DNA from: Pseudomonas sp. PDM14
GTDB taxonomy: Bacteria; Pseudomonadota; Gammaproteobacteria; Pseudomonadales; Pseudomonadaceae
Assembly (NCBI RefSeq): GCF_014851905.1
Contig: NZ_JACVAQ010000001.1
Span: forward strand, 806,001-870,000
Length of the DNA: 64,000 bases
Direction of reading: 5' to 3'
Shown here piece after piece: positions 9,187 to 18,978 of this stretch (positions within the stretch are counted from its first letter, which is position 1; each line of letters opens with the position of its first letter). The position numbers were made by a program, and so were the translations under genes. The notes beneath the pieces are model-generated. The model was given only the letters and a program-made list of their open reading frames with translations, ran no database searches and was not told the DNA's origin.

Positions 9187-10136
9187 AGGTCCAGATCCTC
9201 GGGCGTGAATGTCATTTTGAATGACCGGTAAGGGGCAAAATCGCTTGGGCTGATGCCTTGCATTTCGGTAATACGACCCACGTTGCGCACAGCGGTTACC
9301 GCCGAGCTATCGAACGCGGAATCGCCACTGGAGTTCAACACGGATGCGTTGGTGATGGTGCCATCGGGCAGCATGTTCACCTGCACAACCACTCGCATAC
9401 CATTGCGCGCCGAAGGTGGGCGGCTCCAGTTTTGCGAGACCAGCTGACGAATCAGGTCATCGTAGTTGCCCGCCACCTGATCACCCACCTCATCCGCCAG
9501 CGCCTGCTGACGTTCGGTGGTATCGGAAAGCAGTTCGGCCAGGGCCGCGGCCTTCTTGTCGGCAGCCGCCTTGCGCGCAGCTTCCTGAGCTTTTTTCTTC
9601 TGCTCCGCAGCAGCGGCCTTCTTCTTGGCCTCTTCTGCAGCTTTTTTCTTCGCGGCTTCGGCAGCTTTCTTCTTGGCTTCCTCAGCGGCTTTCTTCTTCT
9701 CGTCCTCGGCCTTTTTCTTGGCGACGTCGGCGAGCTTCTTCTGTTCGGCGGCCTTTTCAGCAGCTTCGGCCTTCTTCGCCTCGGCCTCGGACTGCTTCTT
9801 CGCCACCTCAGCCTGTTTGGCCTCCTCGGCTTTCTTTTGTTCCGCGGCTTCCTGCTTCTGCTGTTCTTCCTTCTTCGCCTCGAGCTGTTCCTGCTCGTAC
9901 TGGCGGGCAGCGGTTTTCTTCGCTTCGCCGGCAATCTTCTGATTGGTCTGGGTGGTCGCCTGGCTCTGTGACTTCAGCTGATACAGGGTCGCCTGCACGA
10001 TCGGCTTGGCCGGCGGCAATTCGGGCGCGAAATGAAAGCTGACGAACAACATGGCGAACATCAGGGCGTGCAGGCCCACTGCCCAGATGGTTGGCCAGAA
10101 GTAGCTTTCCGAGGAGGAGCGTGCGCTCTGTTGCAT
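9183..10136 (-). CDS. tolA: TolA, membrane-spanning energy transducer
   Basis: A 317-residue inner-membrane protein with one N-terminal membrane helix (about 15-36), a long Lys/Ala/Glu-rich helix (about 60-200, many [12 protein letters not shown] repeats) that spans the periplasm, and a C-terminal domain (about 205-317) that contacts TolB and the outer membrane. It transfers proton-motive-force energy from TolQR. I chose ATG 10136, whose first base overlaps the tolR stop; a TTG one codon earlier is the alternative. Repeat-rich DNA here is normal for tolA. Confidence 0.94.
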   Translation of the reverse strand: MQQSARSSSESYFWPTIWAVGLHALMFAMLFVSFHFAPELPPAKPIVQATLYQLKSQSQATTQTNQKIAGEAKKTAARQYEQEQLEAKKEEQQKQEAAEQKKAEEAKQAEVAKKQSEAEAKKAEAAEKAAEQKKLADVAKKKAEDEKKKAAEEAKKKAAEAAKKKAAEEAKKKAAAAEQKKKAQEAARKAAADKKAAALAELLSDTTERQQALADEVGDQVAGNYDDLIRQLVSQNWSRPPSARNGMRVVVQVNMLPDGTITNASVLNSSGDSAFDSSAVTAVRNVGRITEMQGISPSDFAPYRSFKMTFTPEDLDL

Positions 10137-10594
10137 CAAGGCGCCTCGGTGATCAGCCCGACGTTACCCACGCCAGCCTGCTGCAGACCACCCATCACGG
10201 CCATGACCGAGCCGTAATCGACTGACTTGTCGCCGCGCACGAAGACCTGGACCTTCTTACCCTGAGCCGCGTTCTGGCTCATGATCGCGGTCACCGTCTG
10301 CACCAGTTTGGGCAACTCGGTAGCGGTCTCGCTCTGTTTCCCCTGGTCCGGGTCCACTTCCTCACCCATGTTCCAGTAGTAGGTCTTGTCGGCCTTGATG
10401 GAGACGGTCAGCACGCGGGAATTGTTGTCCTGCGGCAGCGCCTCGCTGGACACCTTGGGCAGGTCGACCTTGACGCCCTGGTTGAGCATCGGCGCGGTCA
10501 CCATGAAGATCACCAGCAACACCAGCATGACGTCGATGTACGGCACGACGTTCATCTCGGCGACTGGCTTGCGTCTGTTGCGAATTCTGGCCAT
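10136..10594 (-). CDS. tolR: TolR, biopolymer transport ExbD-type protein
   Basis: A 152-residue inner-membrane protein with one N-terminal membrane helix (about 20-40) that carries the conserved Asp (YIDVMLVLLVIF segment) needed for proton use, followed by a periplasmic domain. It forms the TolQ-TolR motor. I chose ATG 10594, where the protein begins with the family's RIRNRRKPVAEMN stretch; the 28-codon upstream extension overlaps tolQ and has no family resemblance. Confidence 0.95.
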   Translation of the reverse strand: MARIRNRRKPVAEMNVVPYIDVMLVLLVIFMVTAPMLNQGVKVDLPKVSSEALPQDNNSRVLTVSIKADKTYYWNMGEEVDPDQGKQSETATELPKLVQTVTAIMSQNAAQGKKVQVFVRGDKSVDYGSVMAVMGGLQQAGVGNVGLITEAP

Positions 10595-10604
10595 GAGCTG
10601 AGCC

Positions 10605-11300
10605 TCAGTCTTCCGAGGTATGCACTTTGCGGTGCAGGATCGCCTGGAATTCGTCAGCGAAGGTGTAGTAGCGGCCAATCAGCATCTCGCCGCGAGCGGC
10701 GAAGCGGTTGTAGGCGATGACCGCCGGGATCGCAGCGAACAGGCCGATGGCGGTGGCGATCAGTGCCTCGGCGATACCCGGAGCCACAGTGGCCAGGGTG
10801 GCCTGCTGCACCTGCGCCAGACCGCGGAAGGAGTTCATGATCCCCCACACGGTGCCGAACAGGCCGATGTACGGACTGGTCGAGCCGACGGTAGCGAGGA
10901 ATGGCAGGCTCTGCTCGAGCTTCTCTTCCTCACGCGAGATGGCCACACGCATGGCACGCGCCACGCCGTCCATCACCGCATCCGGGTCCACACCCGATTG
11001 CTGGCGCAGGCGCGAGAACTCCTTGAAGCCGGCACGGAAGATCTGCTCCACGCCACAGTCCGGGTCCGGGTTGCTGCCGGCCTGACGGTACAGTTTGGAC
11101 AGATCGATACCCGACCAGAAGCGCTCCTCGAAGACATCGAGCGATTTCTTGGCGGCACGCAGCATGGTGCTGCGCTGGAAGATCATGATCCACGAGGTGA
11201 CCGAGGCGGCCACCAGAATGAGCATGACCAGCTGCACCACGATACTGGCGTTGCTGATCAGGCTCCACATGGACATATGGTCAACGGCGTTGGCTTCCAC
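10605..11300 (-). CDS. tolQ: TolQ, MotA/ExbB-type proton channel
   Basis: A 231-residue inner-membrane protein with three membrane helices (about 15-37, 135-157 and 170-192) that forms the stator-like channel of the Tol motor. The start is GTG 11300, giving the N-terminus expected for Pseudomonas TolQ (an ATG lies eight codons further in). It begins 2 bases after the ybgC stop and is followed 10 bases later by tolR. Confidence 0.95.
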   Translation of the reverse strand: MEANAVDHMSMWSLISNASIVVQLVMLILVAASVTSWIMIFQRSTMLRAAKKSLDVFEERFWSGIDLSKLYRQAGSNPDPDCGVEQIFRAGFKEFSRLRQQSGVDPDAVMDGVARAMRVAISREEEKLEQSLPFLATVGSTSPYIGLFGTVWGIMNSFRGLAQVQQATLATVAPGIAEALIATAIGLFAAIPAVIAYNRFAARGEMLIGRYYTFADEFQAILHRKVHTSED

Positions 11301-11302
11301 GC

Positions 11303-11749
11303 TTACTCTCCTGCAGGGGGTAGACCCGCTATACCAGCGAAGGCTGCACGCAGCGCTCCGGGCATGGCACGGGGTTTCAAACTGTCGGTGCCGACACAGG
11401 CCACCACGAACTGCCCTTCACAGAGCAGCACCTCATCCGCGACCCGCCTTACCTGTTGACGAAAGCGCAGGCTGGCACGGTTCAATTCGATTACATCGGC
11501 AGTGATCGACAATTCGTCGTCCAGCTTCGCCGGTGCGTGATAACGCGCTTCGGCCGAGTGTACGACGAACAACAGGCCCTCATCGGCCAGGGCCGACTGG
11601 GCAAAGCCCAAATCACGCAGCCGCTCGGTACGAGCCCGCTCCATGAATTTGAGGTAATTGACGTAGTAGACGATACCGCCGGCATCGGTGTCTTCGTAAT
11701 AAACCCGACAGCGATGGGCAAAAGGCCGAGCCTCGTTTTGCGCGCGCAT
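11303..11749 (-). CDS. ybgC: Tol-Pal-associated acyl-CoA thioesterase YbgC
   Basis: A 148-residue hot-dog-fold thioesterase. The [17 protein letters not shown] segment near residues 17-33 contains the catalytic Asp of the 4-hydroxybenzoyl-CoA thioesterase family. E. coli YbgC acts on acyl-CoA or acyl-ACP linked to phospholipid synthesis. It is the first gene of the tol-pal operon. ATG 11749 matches the family length. Confidence 0.93.
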   Translation of the reverse strand: MRAQNEARPFAHRCRVYYEDTDAGGIVYYVNYLKFMERARTERLRDLGFAQSALADEGLLFVVHSAEARYHAPAKLDDELSITADVIELNRASLRFRQQVRRVADEVLLCEGQFVVACVGTDSLKPRAMPGALRAAFAGIAGLPPAGE

Positions 11750-11803
11750 ACTCTAGTGCTTACTCCCAGCCTTGCCAATCGGCCAAAGCCCTTGTTTTTT
11801 TAA

Positions 11804-12856
11804 CTAATCATCTCCGCCGGCGAACAGGTCGGCGACCGGTGCGTCAACCATGCGCTTCGGCACGTTCAGGCCGAAATGCAGGTAGGCATGCCGTGTCACC
11901 ACCCGCCCCCGCGGCGTGCGCATGATGTAGCCCTGCTGGATCAGGTACGGCTCCAGCACATCCTCGATGGTATGCCGCTCTTCGCTGATGGCCGCGGCCA
12001 GGCTGTCGATGCCCACGGGACCACCATCGAACTTGTCGATCAGGGTCAGGAGCAGACGCCGGTCCTGGTGATCCAGGCCACGTTCGTCGACATCCAGCAG
12101 GTTGAGCGCCAGGTCGGCGGCCGAACGACTGATCTCGCCATTGCCGCGCACTTCGGCGAAGTCACGTACGCGCCGCAGCAGACGGTTGGCGATCCGCGGC
12201 GTGCCACGCGCCCGGCGGGCGATCTCATAGGCGCCTTCGGCTTCGATGGTCAGCCCGAGAATGCCGGCCGAGCGCGACACGATGGTTGCGAGGTCGGCAG
12301 TGTTGTAGAACTCCAGACGCTGGACGATACCGAAGCGGTCGCGCAGCGGATTGGTCAGCATGCCCGCGCGCGTGGTCGCGCCCACCAGGGTGAACGGTGG
12401 CAGGTCGAGCTTGATCGAGCGCGCGGCAGGGCCCTCGCCAATCATGATGTCGAGCTGGAAGTCTTCCATCGCCGGGTACAGCACTTCCTCGACGATGGGT
12501 GAAAGGCGGTGAATCTCGTCGACGAACAGCACATCACCCGGCTCGAGGTTGGTCAGCAGCGCGGCGAGATCGCCAGGGCGCTCCAGTACCGGGCCCGAGG
12601 TGCTCTTGATGGCCACGCCCATTTCCTGGGCGATGATGTTGGCCAGGGTGGTCTTGCCCAGACCGGGCGGGCCGAAGATCAGCGTGTGGTCGAGCGCTTC
12701 CTGGCGCCCGCGAGCGGCCTGGATGAACAGCTCCATCTGCTCGCGAACGCTGGGCTGGCCAATGTACTCGGCCAGTTTCAACGGGCGAATGGCGCGGTCC
12801 TGCTGCTCGTCGCGGTCGCGCGTGCTGGCAGTTATCAGACGGTCAGCTTCGATCAC
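11804..12856 (-). CDS. ruvB: Holliday junction branch-migration ATPase RuvB
   Basis: A 350-residue AAA+ motor that drives branch migration with RuvA during recombinational repair. Walker A is GPPGLGKTT near residue 64, Walker B is VDEIH near 113, and the sensor region GATTRAG follows; a winged-helix DNA-binding domain forms the C-terminus. The start is GTG 12856, directly abutting the ruvA stop, and the N-terminus (IEADRLI) matches the genus. Confidence 0.97.
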   Translation of the reverse strand: MIEADRLITASTRDRDEQQDRAIRPLKLAEYIGQPSVREQMELFIQAARGRQEALDHTLIFGPPGLGKTTLANIIAQEMGVAIKSTSGPVLERPGDLAALLTNLEPGDVLFVDEIHRLSPIVEEVLYPAMEDFQLDIMIGEGPAARSIKLDLPPFTLVGATTRAGMLTNPLRDRFGIVQRLEFYNTADLATIVSRSAGILGLTIEAEGAYEIARRARGTPRIANRLLRRVRDFAEVRGNGEISRSAADLALNLLDVDERGLDHQDRRLLLTLIDKFDGGPVGIDSLAAAISEERHTIEDVLEPYLIQQGYIMRTPRGRVVTRHAYLHFGLNVPKRMVDAPVADLFAGGDD

Positions 12857-13462
12857 CTAGACCATTCCCTTCAGCGCACGGCGGATCAACTCTTCACTGC
12901 TCAAGCCTTCCTCCTGGACTGCGGCCACGGCCTTGCTGGCCTCCTGCGGCTTGAAGCCGAGGGAAATCAATGCGCTTACCGCGTCATTCTCCGCGCTTGA
13001 GACTGCCAGGCCGGCACGGGGTTCAACCACAAGCGTGGCGATGGACGGCATGCTCTCCCAAGCCTTGAAGCGATCCTTGAGTTCGACCAGCAGGCGCTCG
13101 GCGGTTTTCTTGCCGACGCCGGGAACCTTGACCAGGGTCGAGGTATCGCCGGCCTGCACGCAGCGCACCAGCTCGTCGACCTCCAGCCCGGACATCAGCG
13201 CCAGGGCCAGCTTGGGACCGACGCCGTTGAGGCGAATCAGCTCGCGAAACAGCTCGCGCTCGCGCTTCTCGGCAAAGCCGTACAGAAGATGAGCGTCTTC
13301 ACGAACCACCAGATGAGTGTGCAAGGTCACCGGCTCACCCAGCGGCGGCAGGCGATAGAGGGTGGTCATCGGCACTTCCAGCTCGTAGCCAATACCGCCG
13401 ACGTCGACGATCAAATGCGGCGGCTGCTTTTCCGCCAGGGTGCCTTTCAGGCGTCCGATCAC
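12857..13462 (-). CDS. ruvA: Holliday junction-binding protein RuvA
   Basis: A 201-residue protein with an N-terminal OB fold (1-62), two helix-hairpin-helix motifs (about 70-140, including the [10 protein letters not shown] hairpin) and a C-terminal UBA-like domain that contacts RuvB. It binds four-way junctions and loads RuvB. It follows ruvC by 19 bases and abuts ruvB. Confidence 0.97.
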   Translation of the reverse strand: MIGRLKGTLAEKQPPHLIVDVGGIGYELEVPMTTLYRLPPLGEPVTLHTHLVVREDAHLLYGFAEKRERELFRELIRLNGVGPKLALALMSGLEVDELVRCVQAGDTSTLVKVPGVGKKTAERLLVELKDRFKAWESMPSIATLVVEPRAGLAVSSAENDAVSALISLGFKPQEASKAVAAVQEEGLSSEELIRRALKGMV

Positions 13463-13481
13463 GATTGGGCTTCCTTAATCT

Positions 13482-14006
13482 TCACAGGCGCAGCCGGCCG
13501 CCGCGGCGTTTGGCGGCGACCAGGCCATGGGGAATCAGGCTCTGTCGATGATGGGCATGGCACAGGGCGATGGCCAGGGCGTCGGAGGCGTCGATCTGCG
13601 GTTTTTGCACCAGCTTGAGCAAGTGCATCACCATCATCATCACCTGCTGCTTGTCCGCACCACCGGTGCCGGCAATGGCCTGCTTGACCTGGCTGGCGGT
13701 GTATTCGGAGACATCCAGCCCCTCCTCCACCCCGGCGACGATCGCCGCACCACGGGCCTGGCCGAGCTTGAGCGCCGAGTCGGCGTTTTTCGCCATGAAC
13801 ACCTGTTCGATGCCCATGGTCACCGGCCCGTGACTGCGGATCACCTCGCGCACGCCGCGGTAGACCGCCTGCAGGCGCTCCGGCAAAGAGCCACTGCCCG
13901 TGCGGATGCAGCCCGAGGCGACATACTCGCAACCACGGCCGACATCACGCACCACGCCGTAACCGGTGATCCGCGAGCCGGGGTCGATGCCCAAAATCAG
14001 CGTCAT
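13482..14006 (-). CDS. ruvC: Crossover junction endodeoxyribonuclease RuvC
   Basis: A 174-residue Holliday junction resolvase. The catalytic acidic residues are placed in LGIDPGSR (Asp near 7), GIEQVF (Glu near 68) and [12 protein letters not shown] (two Asp near 138-141). It is the first gene of ruvCAB. A terminator downstream of yebC separates it from that upstream gene, so ruvCAB probably has its own promoter in the 100-base gap. Confidence 0.97.
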   Translation of the reverse strand: MTLILGIDPGSRITGYGVVRDVGRGCEYVASGCIRTGSGSLPERLQAVYRGVREVIRSHGPVTMGIEQVFMAKNADSALKLGQARGAAIVAGVEEGLDVSEYTASQVKQAIAGTGGADKQQVMMMVMHLLKLVQKPQIDASDALAIALCHAHHRQSLIPHGLVAAKRRGGRLRL

Positions 14007-14113
14007 GCCTGCCTTCCGTTCGAAGCGGCGCCCGCGAGGGCGACATACTGTCTATTTATCCAGGCGCGAGTATAGAGCGGGCAGACCCACGGCGTCACCC
14101 GCCGCTCACCAAC

Positions 14114-14160
14114 AAAAAAGCCGGAAGCCTGCGGGCGCTGCAGACCCGACGACTTCCGGC
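14114..14160 (-). terminator. Terminator downstream of yebC
   Basis: Read on the minus strand, GCCGGAAGTCGTCGG ... CAGGCTTCCGGC forms a stem with a larger interrupted loop, followed by TTTTTTG. It lies between yebC and ruvC. Confidence 0.78.
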
Positions 14161-14178
14161 CCATTCGCCCGGATGCGA

Positions 14179-14928
14179 TCAGTCGAGCTGCTCCATGATC
14201 TCATCGGGAATTTCGGCGTTGTGGTAGACGTTCTGCACGTCGTCCAGGTCTTCGAGCATGTCGATCAGCTTGAGGACCTTCTTCGCGGTCTCCAGGTCGC
14301 TGACCGGTGCGCTGATCGAAGGGATCATGGCGATTTCCGCCTCCTCGCCCTTGAAGCCGGCAGTCGTCAGGGCCTCATTGACCGCCAGGAAATCGGCAAA
14401 GCTGGTGGAGACCAGGGCAGAGCCGTCCTCGCCCATTTCCACGTCATCGGCACCGGCCTCCAGCGCCGCTTCCATCAGCGCATCCTCGCTCACACCCGGA
14501 GCGAAGCTGATCTGCCCCTTGCGGTCGAACATGTACGCCACCGAACCATCGGTGCCAAGGTTGCCACCGCACTTGGTGAAGGCATGGCGCACTTCCGCCG
14601 CGGTGCGGTTGCGGTTGTCGGTCATGGCTTCGACGATGATGGCCACGCCACTCGGCGCGTAGCCTTCATAGCTCAGCTCGATGACGTTGTCGGCGGCATC
14701 GTTGCCGGCGCCGCGGGCGATGGCACGGTCGATCACGTCACGCGACATGTTGGCGGTCAGCGCCTTGTCCACGGCCAGGCGCAAGCGCGGGTTGTCCGCC
14801 GGAACGCCACCACCGTGCTTGGCAGCCACGGTCAGCTCGCGGATCAGCTTGGTGAAGATCTTGCCGCGCTTGGCGTCCTGACGCCCTTTGCGGTGCTTGA
14901 TGTTGGCCCACTTGGAATGACCGGCCAT
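14179..14928 (-). CDS. yebC: YebC/PmpR-family regulatory protein
   Basis: A 249-residue protein starting with the family signature [14 protein letters not shown] and of standard length with three domains. In P. aeruginosa the orthologous protein PmpR represses pqsR and quinolone signalling. Other YebC proteins have more recently been linked to translation of difficult sequences, so the role here could be either. It follows aspS on the same strand after a hairpin. Confidence 0.93.
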   Translation of the reverse strand: MAGHSKWANIKHRKGRQDAKRGKIFTKLIRELTVAAKHGGGVPADNPRLRLAVDKALTANMSRDVIDRAIARGAGNDAADNVIELSYEGYAPSGVAIIVEAMTDNRNRTAAEVRHAFTKCGGNLGTDGSVAYMFDRKGQISFAPGVSEDALMEAALEAGADDVEMGEDGSALVSTSFADFLAVNEALTTAGFKGEEAEIAMIPSISAPVSDLETAKKVLKLIDMLEDLDDVQNVYHNAEIPDEIMEQLD

Positions 14929-14964
14929 AACTCACTCCGTGTTTTTCTACTGAAGGTTGCGGCG

Positions 14965-14996
14965 GTGCGGGAGTTCGAGCCTCTCCGTCCACGCCA
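14965..14996 (+). other. tRNA-Leu-like 3'-end fragment (no full tRNA)
   Basis: The 32 bases between yebC and aspS resemble the T-arm and acceptor end of a bacterial leucine tRNA: a GGGAG/CTCTC stem with one wobble pair around TTCGAGC, then CGTCCAC and a CCA-ending tail. The remaining two-thirds of a tRNA is not present upstream, where the yebC start lies. It may be a relic of an integration site, or chance. Confidence 0.35.
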
Positions 14997-15001
14997 CAAT
15001 G

Positions 15002-15028
15002 AAAGAAGCCTGGAAATCCAGGCTTCTT
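15002..15028 (-). terminator. Hairpin after aspS
   Basis: A 12-bp perfect stem (AAGAAGCCTGGA / TCCAGGCTTCTT) with a 2-base loop sits 8 bases after the aspS stop. On the minus strand it is followed by TTCTTTCATT, a weak U-tract, so termination could be partial and allow read-through to yebC. Confidence 0.65.
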
Positions 15029-15036
15029 GTGTCGGC

Positions 15037-16812
15037 TTATTCGGCCTTGGGCTGCTCGCGCAGGCGAATGTGCAATTCGCGCAGCGCCTTGGCATCCACC
15101 TCGCCCGGTGCCTGGGTCATCACGTCCGCAGCGCTCTGGGTTTTCGGGAAGGCAATCACCTCACGAATCGAGCTGGCGCCAGTCATCAGCATGACCAGGC
15201 GATCCAGGCCGAAGGCCAGGCCACCATGGGGCGGCGCACCGAACTTCAGCGCGTCGAGGAGGAAGCCGAACTTCTCCTGCTGTTCGTCTTCGCTGATACC
15301 CAGCACGCGGAACACGGTCTGCTGCATCGACTTGTCGTGAATACGGATCGAGCCGCCGCCCAGCTCGGTACCGTTGAGCACCATGTCGTAGGCTCGCGAC
15401 AACGCGGCCGCCGGATTGGCCTCCAGCTCGGCCGGGGTGCATTTCGGCGCGGTGAACGGGTGGTGCATGGCGGTCAGGCTGCCGTCGTCGTTCTCTTCGA
15501 ACATCGGGAAGTCGACGACCCACAGCGGCGCCCACTGGCTGGTGAGCAGCTCCAGGTCATGGCCGATCTTGATGCGCAGCGCGCCCAGGGCATCGCAGAC
15601 GATCTTGGTCTTGTCGGCGCCGAAGAACACGATGTCGCCGTCTACCGCACCCACGCGGTCGAGGATGACATTGAGATTGGCTTCCGGGATGTTCTTGACG
15701 ATCGGCGACTGCAGGCCTTCGACACCCTTGGCGCGCTCGTTGACCTTGATGTAGGCCAGGCCCTTGGCACCGTAGTTGCCGACGAACTTGGTGTAGTCGT
15801 CGATCTTGCTGCGCGGCATGCTGCCGGCGCCCGGTACGCGCAGGGCGGCGATGCGGCACTTGGGATCGTTGGCCGGGCCGCTGAATACCTTGAAGTCGAC
15901 GTCTTTCAGCTGATCGGCCACATCGACCAGTTCCAGCGGAATGCGCAGGTCCGGCTTGTCCGAACCGAAGCGACGCATGGCTTCGGCCAGGGTCATGTGC
16001 GGGAATTCACCGAACTCCAGGTCCAGCACTTCCTTGAACAGCTGGCGCACCATCTTCTCGGTGATGCCAATGATGTCGGCCTCGTCGAGGAAGCTGGTCT
16101 CGATGTCGATCTGGGTGAATTCCGGCTGACGGTCGGCCCGCAGATCTTCGTCGCGGAAGCACTTGGCGATCTGGTAGTAGCGATCGAAGCCAGCCACCAT
16201 CAGCAGCTGCTTGAACAGCTGCGGCGACTGCGGCAGGGCGAAGAAGCTGCCGGGGTGGGTGCGGCTCGGCACCAGGTAGTCGCGGGCGCCTTCCGGGGTC
16301 GCACGGGTGAGGATCGGCGTCTCTACGTCGAGGAAGCCATTCTCGTCCAGATAGCGCCGGATGCTCGAGGTAATGCGCGAGCGCAGCTTGAGCTTCTCGG
16401 CCATCTCCGGGCGACGCAGGTCGATGAAGCGATAGCGCAGGCGGGTTTCTTCACCTACGTCGCTGTATTCGTTGAGCGGGAACGGCGGGGTTTCCGCTTC
16501 GTTGAGCACTTCCAGCTCGTAACCGAGCACTTCGATGGCACCGGAGGCCATGTTGGCGTTGCGCGCGCCTTCCGGGCGTACACGCACCTTGCCGACGATC
16601 TTGACCACGTACTCGCTGCGCACACGGTCAGCCTTGGCGAAGGTTTCGGCGCGATCCGGATCGAACACCACCTGGGCCAGACCTTCACGGTCACGGATGT
16701 CGAGGAAGATCACACCGCCATGGTCGCGACGGCGATGGACCCAACCGCAAAGGGTGACTTCCTGGCCGTCCAGGCTCTCGTTCAACTGGCCGCAATAGTG
16801 GCTGCGCATCAT
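15037..16812 (-). CDS. aspS: Aspartyl-tRNA synthetase
   Basis: A 591-residue class II synthetase with an N-terminal OB-fold anticodon-binding domain (about 1-105), the catalytic core with motif 2 ([18 protein letters not shown]) near residue 220, the bacterial GAD insertion domain (about 290-420), and motif 3 (GLAFGLDRL). In Pseudomonas this enzyme is usually non-discriminating and also charges tRNA-Asn for amidation. Two adjacent ATG codons (16812 and 16809) are possible starts. Confidence 0.97.
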   Translation of the reverse strand: MMRSHYCGQLNESLDGQEVTLCGWVHRRRDHGGVIFLDIRDREGLAQVVFDPDRAETFAKADRVRSEYVVKIVGKVRVRPEGARNANMASGAIEVLGYELEVLNEAETPPFPLNEYSDVGEETRLRYRFIDLRRPEMAEKLKLRSRITSSIRRYLDENGFLDVETPILTRATPEGARDYLVPSRTHPGSFFALPQSPQLFKQLLMVAGFDRYYQIAKCFRDEDLRADRQPEFTQIDIETSFLDEADIIGITEKMVRQLFKEVLDLEFGEFPHMTLAEAMRRFGSDKPDLRIPLELVDVADQLKDVDFKVFSGPANDPKCRIAALRVPGAGSMPRSKIDDYTKFVGNYGAKGLAYIKVNERAKGVEGLQSPIVKNIPEANLNVILDRVGAVDGDIVFFGADKTKIVCDALGALRIKIGHDLELLTSQWAPLWVVDFPMFEENDDGSLTAMHHPFTAPKCTPAELEANPAAALSRAYDMVLNGTELGGGSIRIHDKSMQQTVFRVLGISEDEQQEKFGFLLDALKFGAPPHGGLAFGLDRLVMLMTGASSIREVIAFPKTQSAADVMTQAPGEVDAKALRELHIRLREQPKAE

Positions 16813-17128
16813 GATCGTGGTTCGCTTCTCTAATCAGTCTTGAATTCGTCGGGCCTGCCAGGCGGCAGGGCCGGGGCGGTCATCACAACACCCTGAAGTC
16901 GCTTTCACCGCCGAAAACCGAACGCTACAGCGGGCAGGACAAGCATTTTCTTCAATCGGATGCGCGGCAGGTCGCTCAATCGACCAGCGGTGCAGCAGGC
17001 AGGCGCACAGGCGCATCCGGGGCAAGGGGCGGGATTATATAGGGTTATTCGGCACGACGCAGCCGGTCGCCGTGCCGCATTCGCCGCGCCTTCTATACTG
17101 GTCAGTCCAGCCCACGCGGAGACCCGCC
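16813..17128. other. 316-base divergent intergenic region aspS / HPt-HD-GYP gene
   Basis: No convincing gene lies here; open frames are short and overlap with no family-like sequence. It must hold the promoters of aspS (leftward) and the HPt-HD-GYP gene (rightward). A GC-rich inverted repeat (GGCCTGCC ... GGCAGGGCC) lies near 16852-16874. I saw no clear promoter pair or operator. Confidence 0.5.
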
Positions 17129-18247
17129 ATGGCCATGCCCCGCCCCGCCGACCTTGCCAGCGACCTGCTGGATGACTTCCGCTTGGACATGGCGGAACAG
17201 CTACCACGCTGCGAGCAGCTGCTGATCGAACTGGAACACCAGCCCGAGGACACTACCCGCCTGCGCGCCCTGTTCCGCCAGGTGCATACACTCAAGGGCA
17301 ACCTCGGCATCGTCGGCTTCCAGCGTCTGATGCCACTACCACAGGCGCTGGAGGATATTCTCAGCGCCCTGCGCGAAGGGCGGATGCGCTTCGACAGCGT
17401 GCTGGGCGACATCCTTCTGCTCTCGCTCGATCACTTTCGCGAACAGCTCGCCGAAGCCCTGGACAGCGCGCCAGCACGGCTCGACAACAACGCCCGTAAC
17501 GCCCTCAGCCAGGCACTGCGCGCCCTGGCCGCCGCTCCCGGCGCGCGGCAAGCGGAGATCCGCCAGACACTGCTGCACCATCTGGATCCGGCAACACGCC
17601 TGGAGCCCGCCGCAATTGCTGCGCCCAACGACATCCAGCAACTGCTCGGCAGACACGGCATTCCTGTAGATGCCGACCTGCTGCTGTTCACCGAGCTGAT
17701 GCAGGCCAGCGAACAACGCTCGCACTACTGGCAAGGCCGCGGACTGCGCTTGCTCAGCCTGGCGCTGGGCATGAATGCGATGGCAGGTAGTCCGATCAAC
17801 CCGGCGCAGCTGGCCACCGCCGTTTGCCTGCATGATTTCGGCATGGCCTTTCTGCCACTGGACATCCTGCACAAGGATCAACACCTGACCCGCGAGGAGC
17901 GCAAACAGATGCAGGCCCACCCGCGCCTCGCCTTCGACCTGCTCAAGCGCATGCCGGCTTGGGATGAGGCCGGCGAGATCATCCTGCAACACCAGGAACA
18001 TGCCGATGGCAGCGGCTACCCCAAAGGGCTCAGCGAGCGTGAAATCCATCCAGGCGCACTCATTCTCAACATCGTCGACACCTTCGATGCCCGCACCCAC
18101 GAACGCGCTCATCAGACCCTGAGCAAGCGGCCACGCCTACGTGCCATTCTGGAAATCAACAACTTGGCAGGCACCCAGTTCAGTACGCACTGGGTCGAGC
18201 AGTTCAACCACCTGCTGCAGCAACGGCCGCAATTGGCGCACCTGTGA
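17129..18247 (+). CDS. HPt domain fused to HD-GYP domain, probable c-di-GMP phosphodiesterase
   Basis: A 372-residue cytoplasmic protein. Residues about 10-110 form a histidine phosphotransfer domain with the phospho-accepting histidine in HTLKGN (His53). Residues about 180-340 form an HD-GYP domain: HD at 235-236, His264, the QHQEH histidines 288 and 291, and GYP at 296-298, so the metal ligands that can be checked are present. The lysine usually following HD (HDxGK) is Met here. I chose ATG 17129, after a GGAG-type site. There is no receiver domain. From memory P. aeruginosa PAO1 lacks a gene here. Confidence 0.82.
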   Translation: MAMPRPADLASDLLDDFRLDMAEQLPRCEQLLIELEHQPEDTTRLRALFRQVHTLKGNLGIVGFQRLMPLPQALEDILSALREGRMRFDSVLGDILLLSLDHFREQLAEALDSAPARLDNNARNALSQALRALAAAPGARQAEIRQTLLHHLDPATRLEPAAIAAPNDIQQLLGRHGIPVDADLLLFTELMQASEQRSHYWQGRGLRLLSLALGMNAMAGSPINPAQLATAVCLHDFGMAFLPLDILHKDQHLTREERKQMQAHPRLAFDLLKRMPAWDEAGEIILQHQEHADGSGYPKGLSEREIHPGALILNIVDTFDARTHERAHQTLSKRPRLRAILEINNLAGTQFSTHWVEQFNHLLQQRPQLAHL

Positions 18248-18334
18248 ATGAGGCCGACAGCGCAGTGCGCAAGACCATTCCATAGAGAGTGGCCATCGGC
18301 TTCATTGACATAAAGCAAAACCACCCGCTCAAAA

Positions 18335-18363
18335 CCCTGTGATAGGATTTTCCCATCACGGGG
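18335..18363. promoter_or_regulatory. Inverted repeat in the dps leader
   Basis: CCCTGTGATAGG and CCCATCACGGGG form a 12-position stem with one mismatch and one wobble around a 5-base ATTTT loop. It lies 37 bases ahead of the dps start and 24 bases after a TTGACA (18305-18310). It could be an operator or an RNA hairpin. The GTGAT/ATCAC spacing does not fit a CRP/Vfr site. Confidence 0.45.
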
Positions 18364-18400
18364 AGCGTCTACCCCGGCCACCGGAGAGGAGTAACAAGGT

Positions 18401-18871
18401 ATGGAAATCAACATCGGCATCGCCGAGCAGGATCGTGCCGCCATCGCCGAAGGTCTTTCCCGTCTTCTGGCCGACACTTACACCCTTTACCTGAAAACCC
18501 ACAATTTCCACTGGAACGTCACTGGCCCGATGTTCAACACCCTGCACCTTATGTTCGAAGCGCAGTACACCGAGTTGGCCCTGGCCGTCGACTCGATAGC
18601 CGAACGTATCCGCGCCCTGGGCTTCCCGGCTCCCGGCACCTACGCGGCCTACGCTCGACTTTCCTCGATCAAGGAAGAAGAAGGCGTACCTGCCGCTCAG
18701 GACATGATCAAGCTGCTGGTGCAGGGCCAAGAGGCCGTGGTGCGCACTGCTCGCGGCATATTCCCGCTGCTGGACAAGGTCAGTGACGAGCCGACTGCCG
18801 ACCTGCTCACACAGCGCATGCAAGTGCACGAAAAAACTGCGTGGATGCTGCGCAGCCTGCTCGACGCCTGA
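18401..18871 (+). CDS. dps: Dps-family DNA-protecting ferritin-like protein
   Basis: A 156-residue protein that as a dodecamer oxidises and stores iron and shields DNA in starvation and peroxide stress. The ferroxidase signature is seen: His in NFHWNVTG near residue 32, then about 26 residues on the D-x3-E pair in [10 protein letters not shown]. Length and spacing match the family. AGGAG lies 8-12 bases upstream of ATG 18401. A terminator follows, so it is monocistronic. The neighbours on both sides encode probable c-di-GMP enzymes. Confidence 0.94.
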   Translation: MEINIGIAEQDRAAIAEGLSRLLADTYTLYLKTHNFHWNVTGPMFNTLHLMFEAQYTELALAVDSIAERIRALGFPAPGTYAAYARLSSIKEEEGVPAAQDMIKLLVQGQEAVVRTARGIFPLLDKVSDEPTADLLTQRMQVHEKTAWMLRSLLDA

Positions 18872-18888
18872 TACTCTTGGCGCACCCG

Positions 18889-18915
18889 AAAAGACCCGGC
18901 TAGACCGGGTCTTTT
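18889..18915 (+). terminator. dps terminator
   Basis: AAAAGACCCGG / CCGGGTCTTTT forms an 11-bp stem with a short loop and a T-run, immediately after dps. Confidence 0.88.
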
Positions 18916-18978
18916 GCCAGGCGCGAGGCGCCTGACTACGCTACTACCTGCCTCCTCTTCCTTGTCACAGTGACGTGC

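Noticed and set aside
9500..9930. Repetitive AAG/GCC-rich tract that could be read as a repeat array
   Set aside because: It encodes the normal Lys/Ala/Glu helix of TolA; units are irregular and there are no spacers.
13966..16833. 955-codon rightward frame across yebC and aspS
   Set aside because: It lies antisense to two certain genes, with no domain resemblance; a codon-bias artefact of high GC.
18335..18363. CRP/Vfr site at dps
   Set aside because: TGTGA and TCACG half-sites are 13 bases apart rather than 6.
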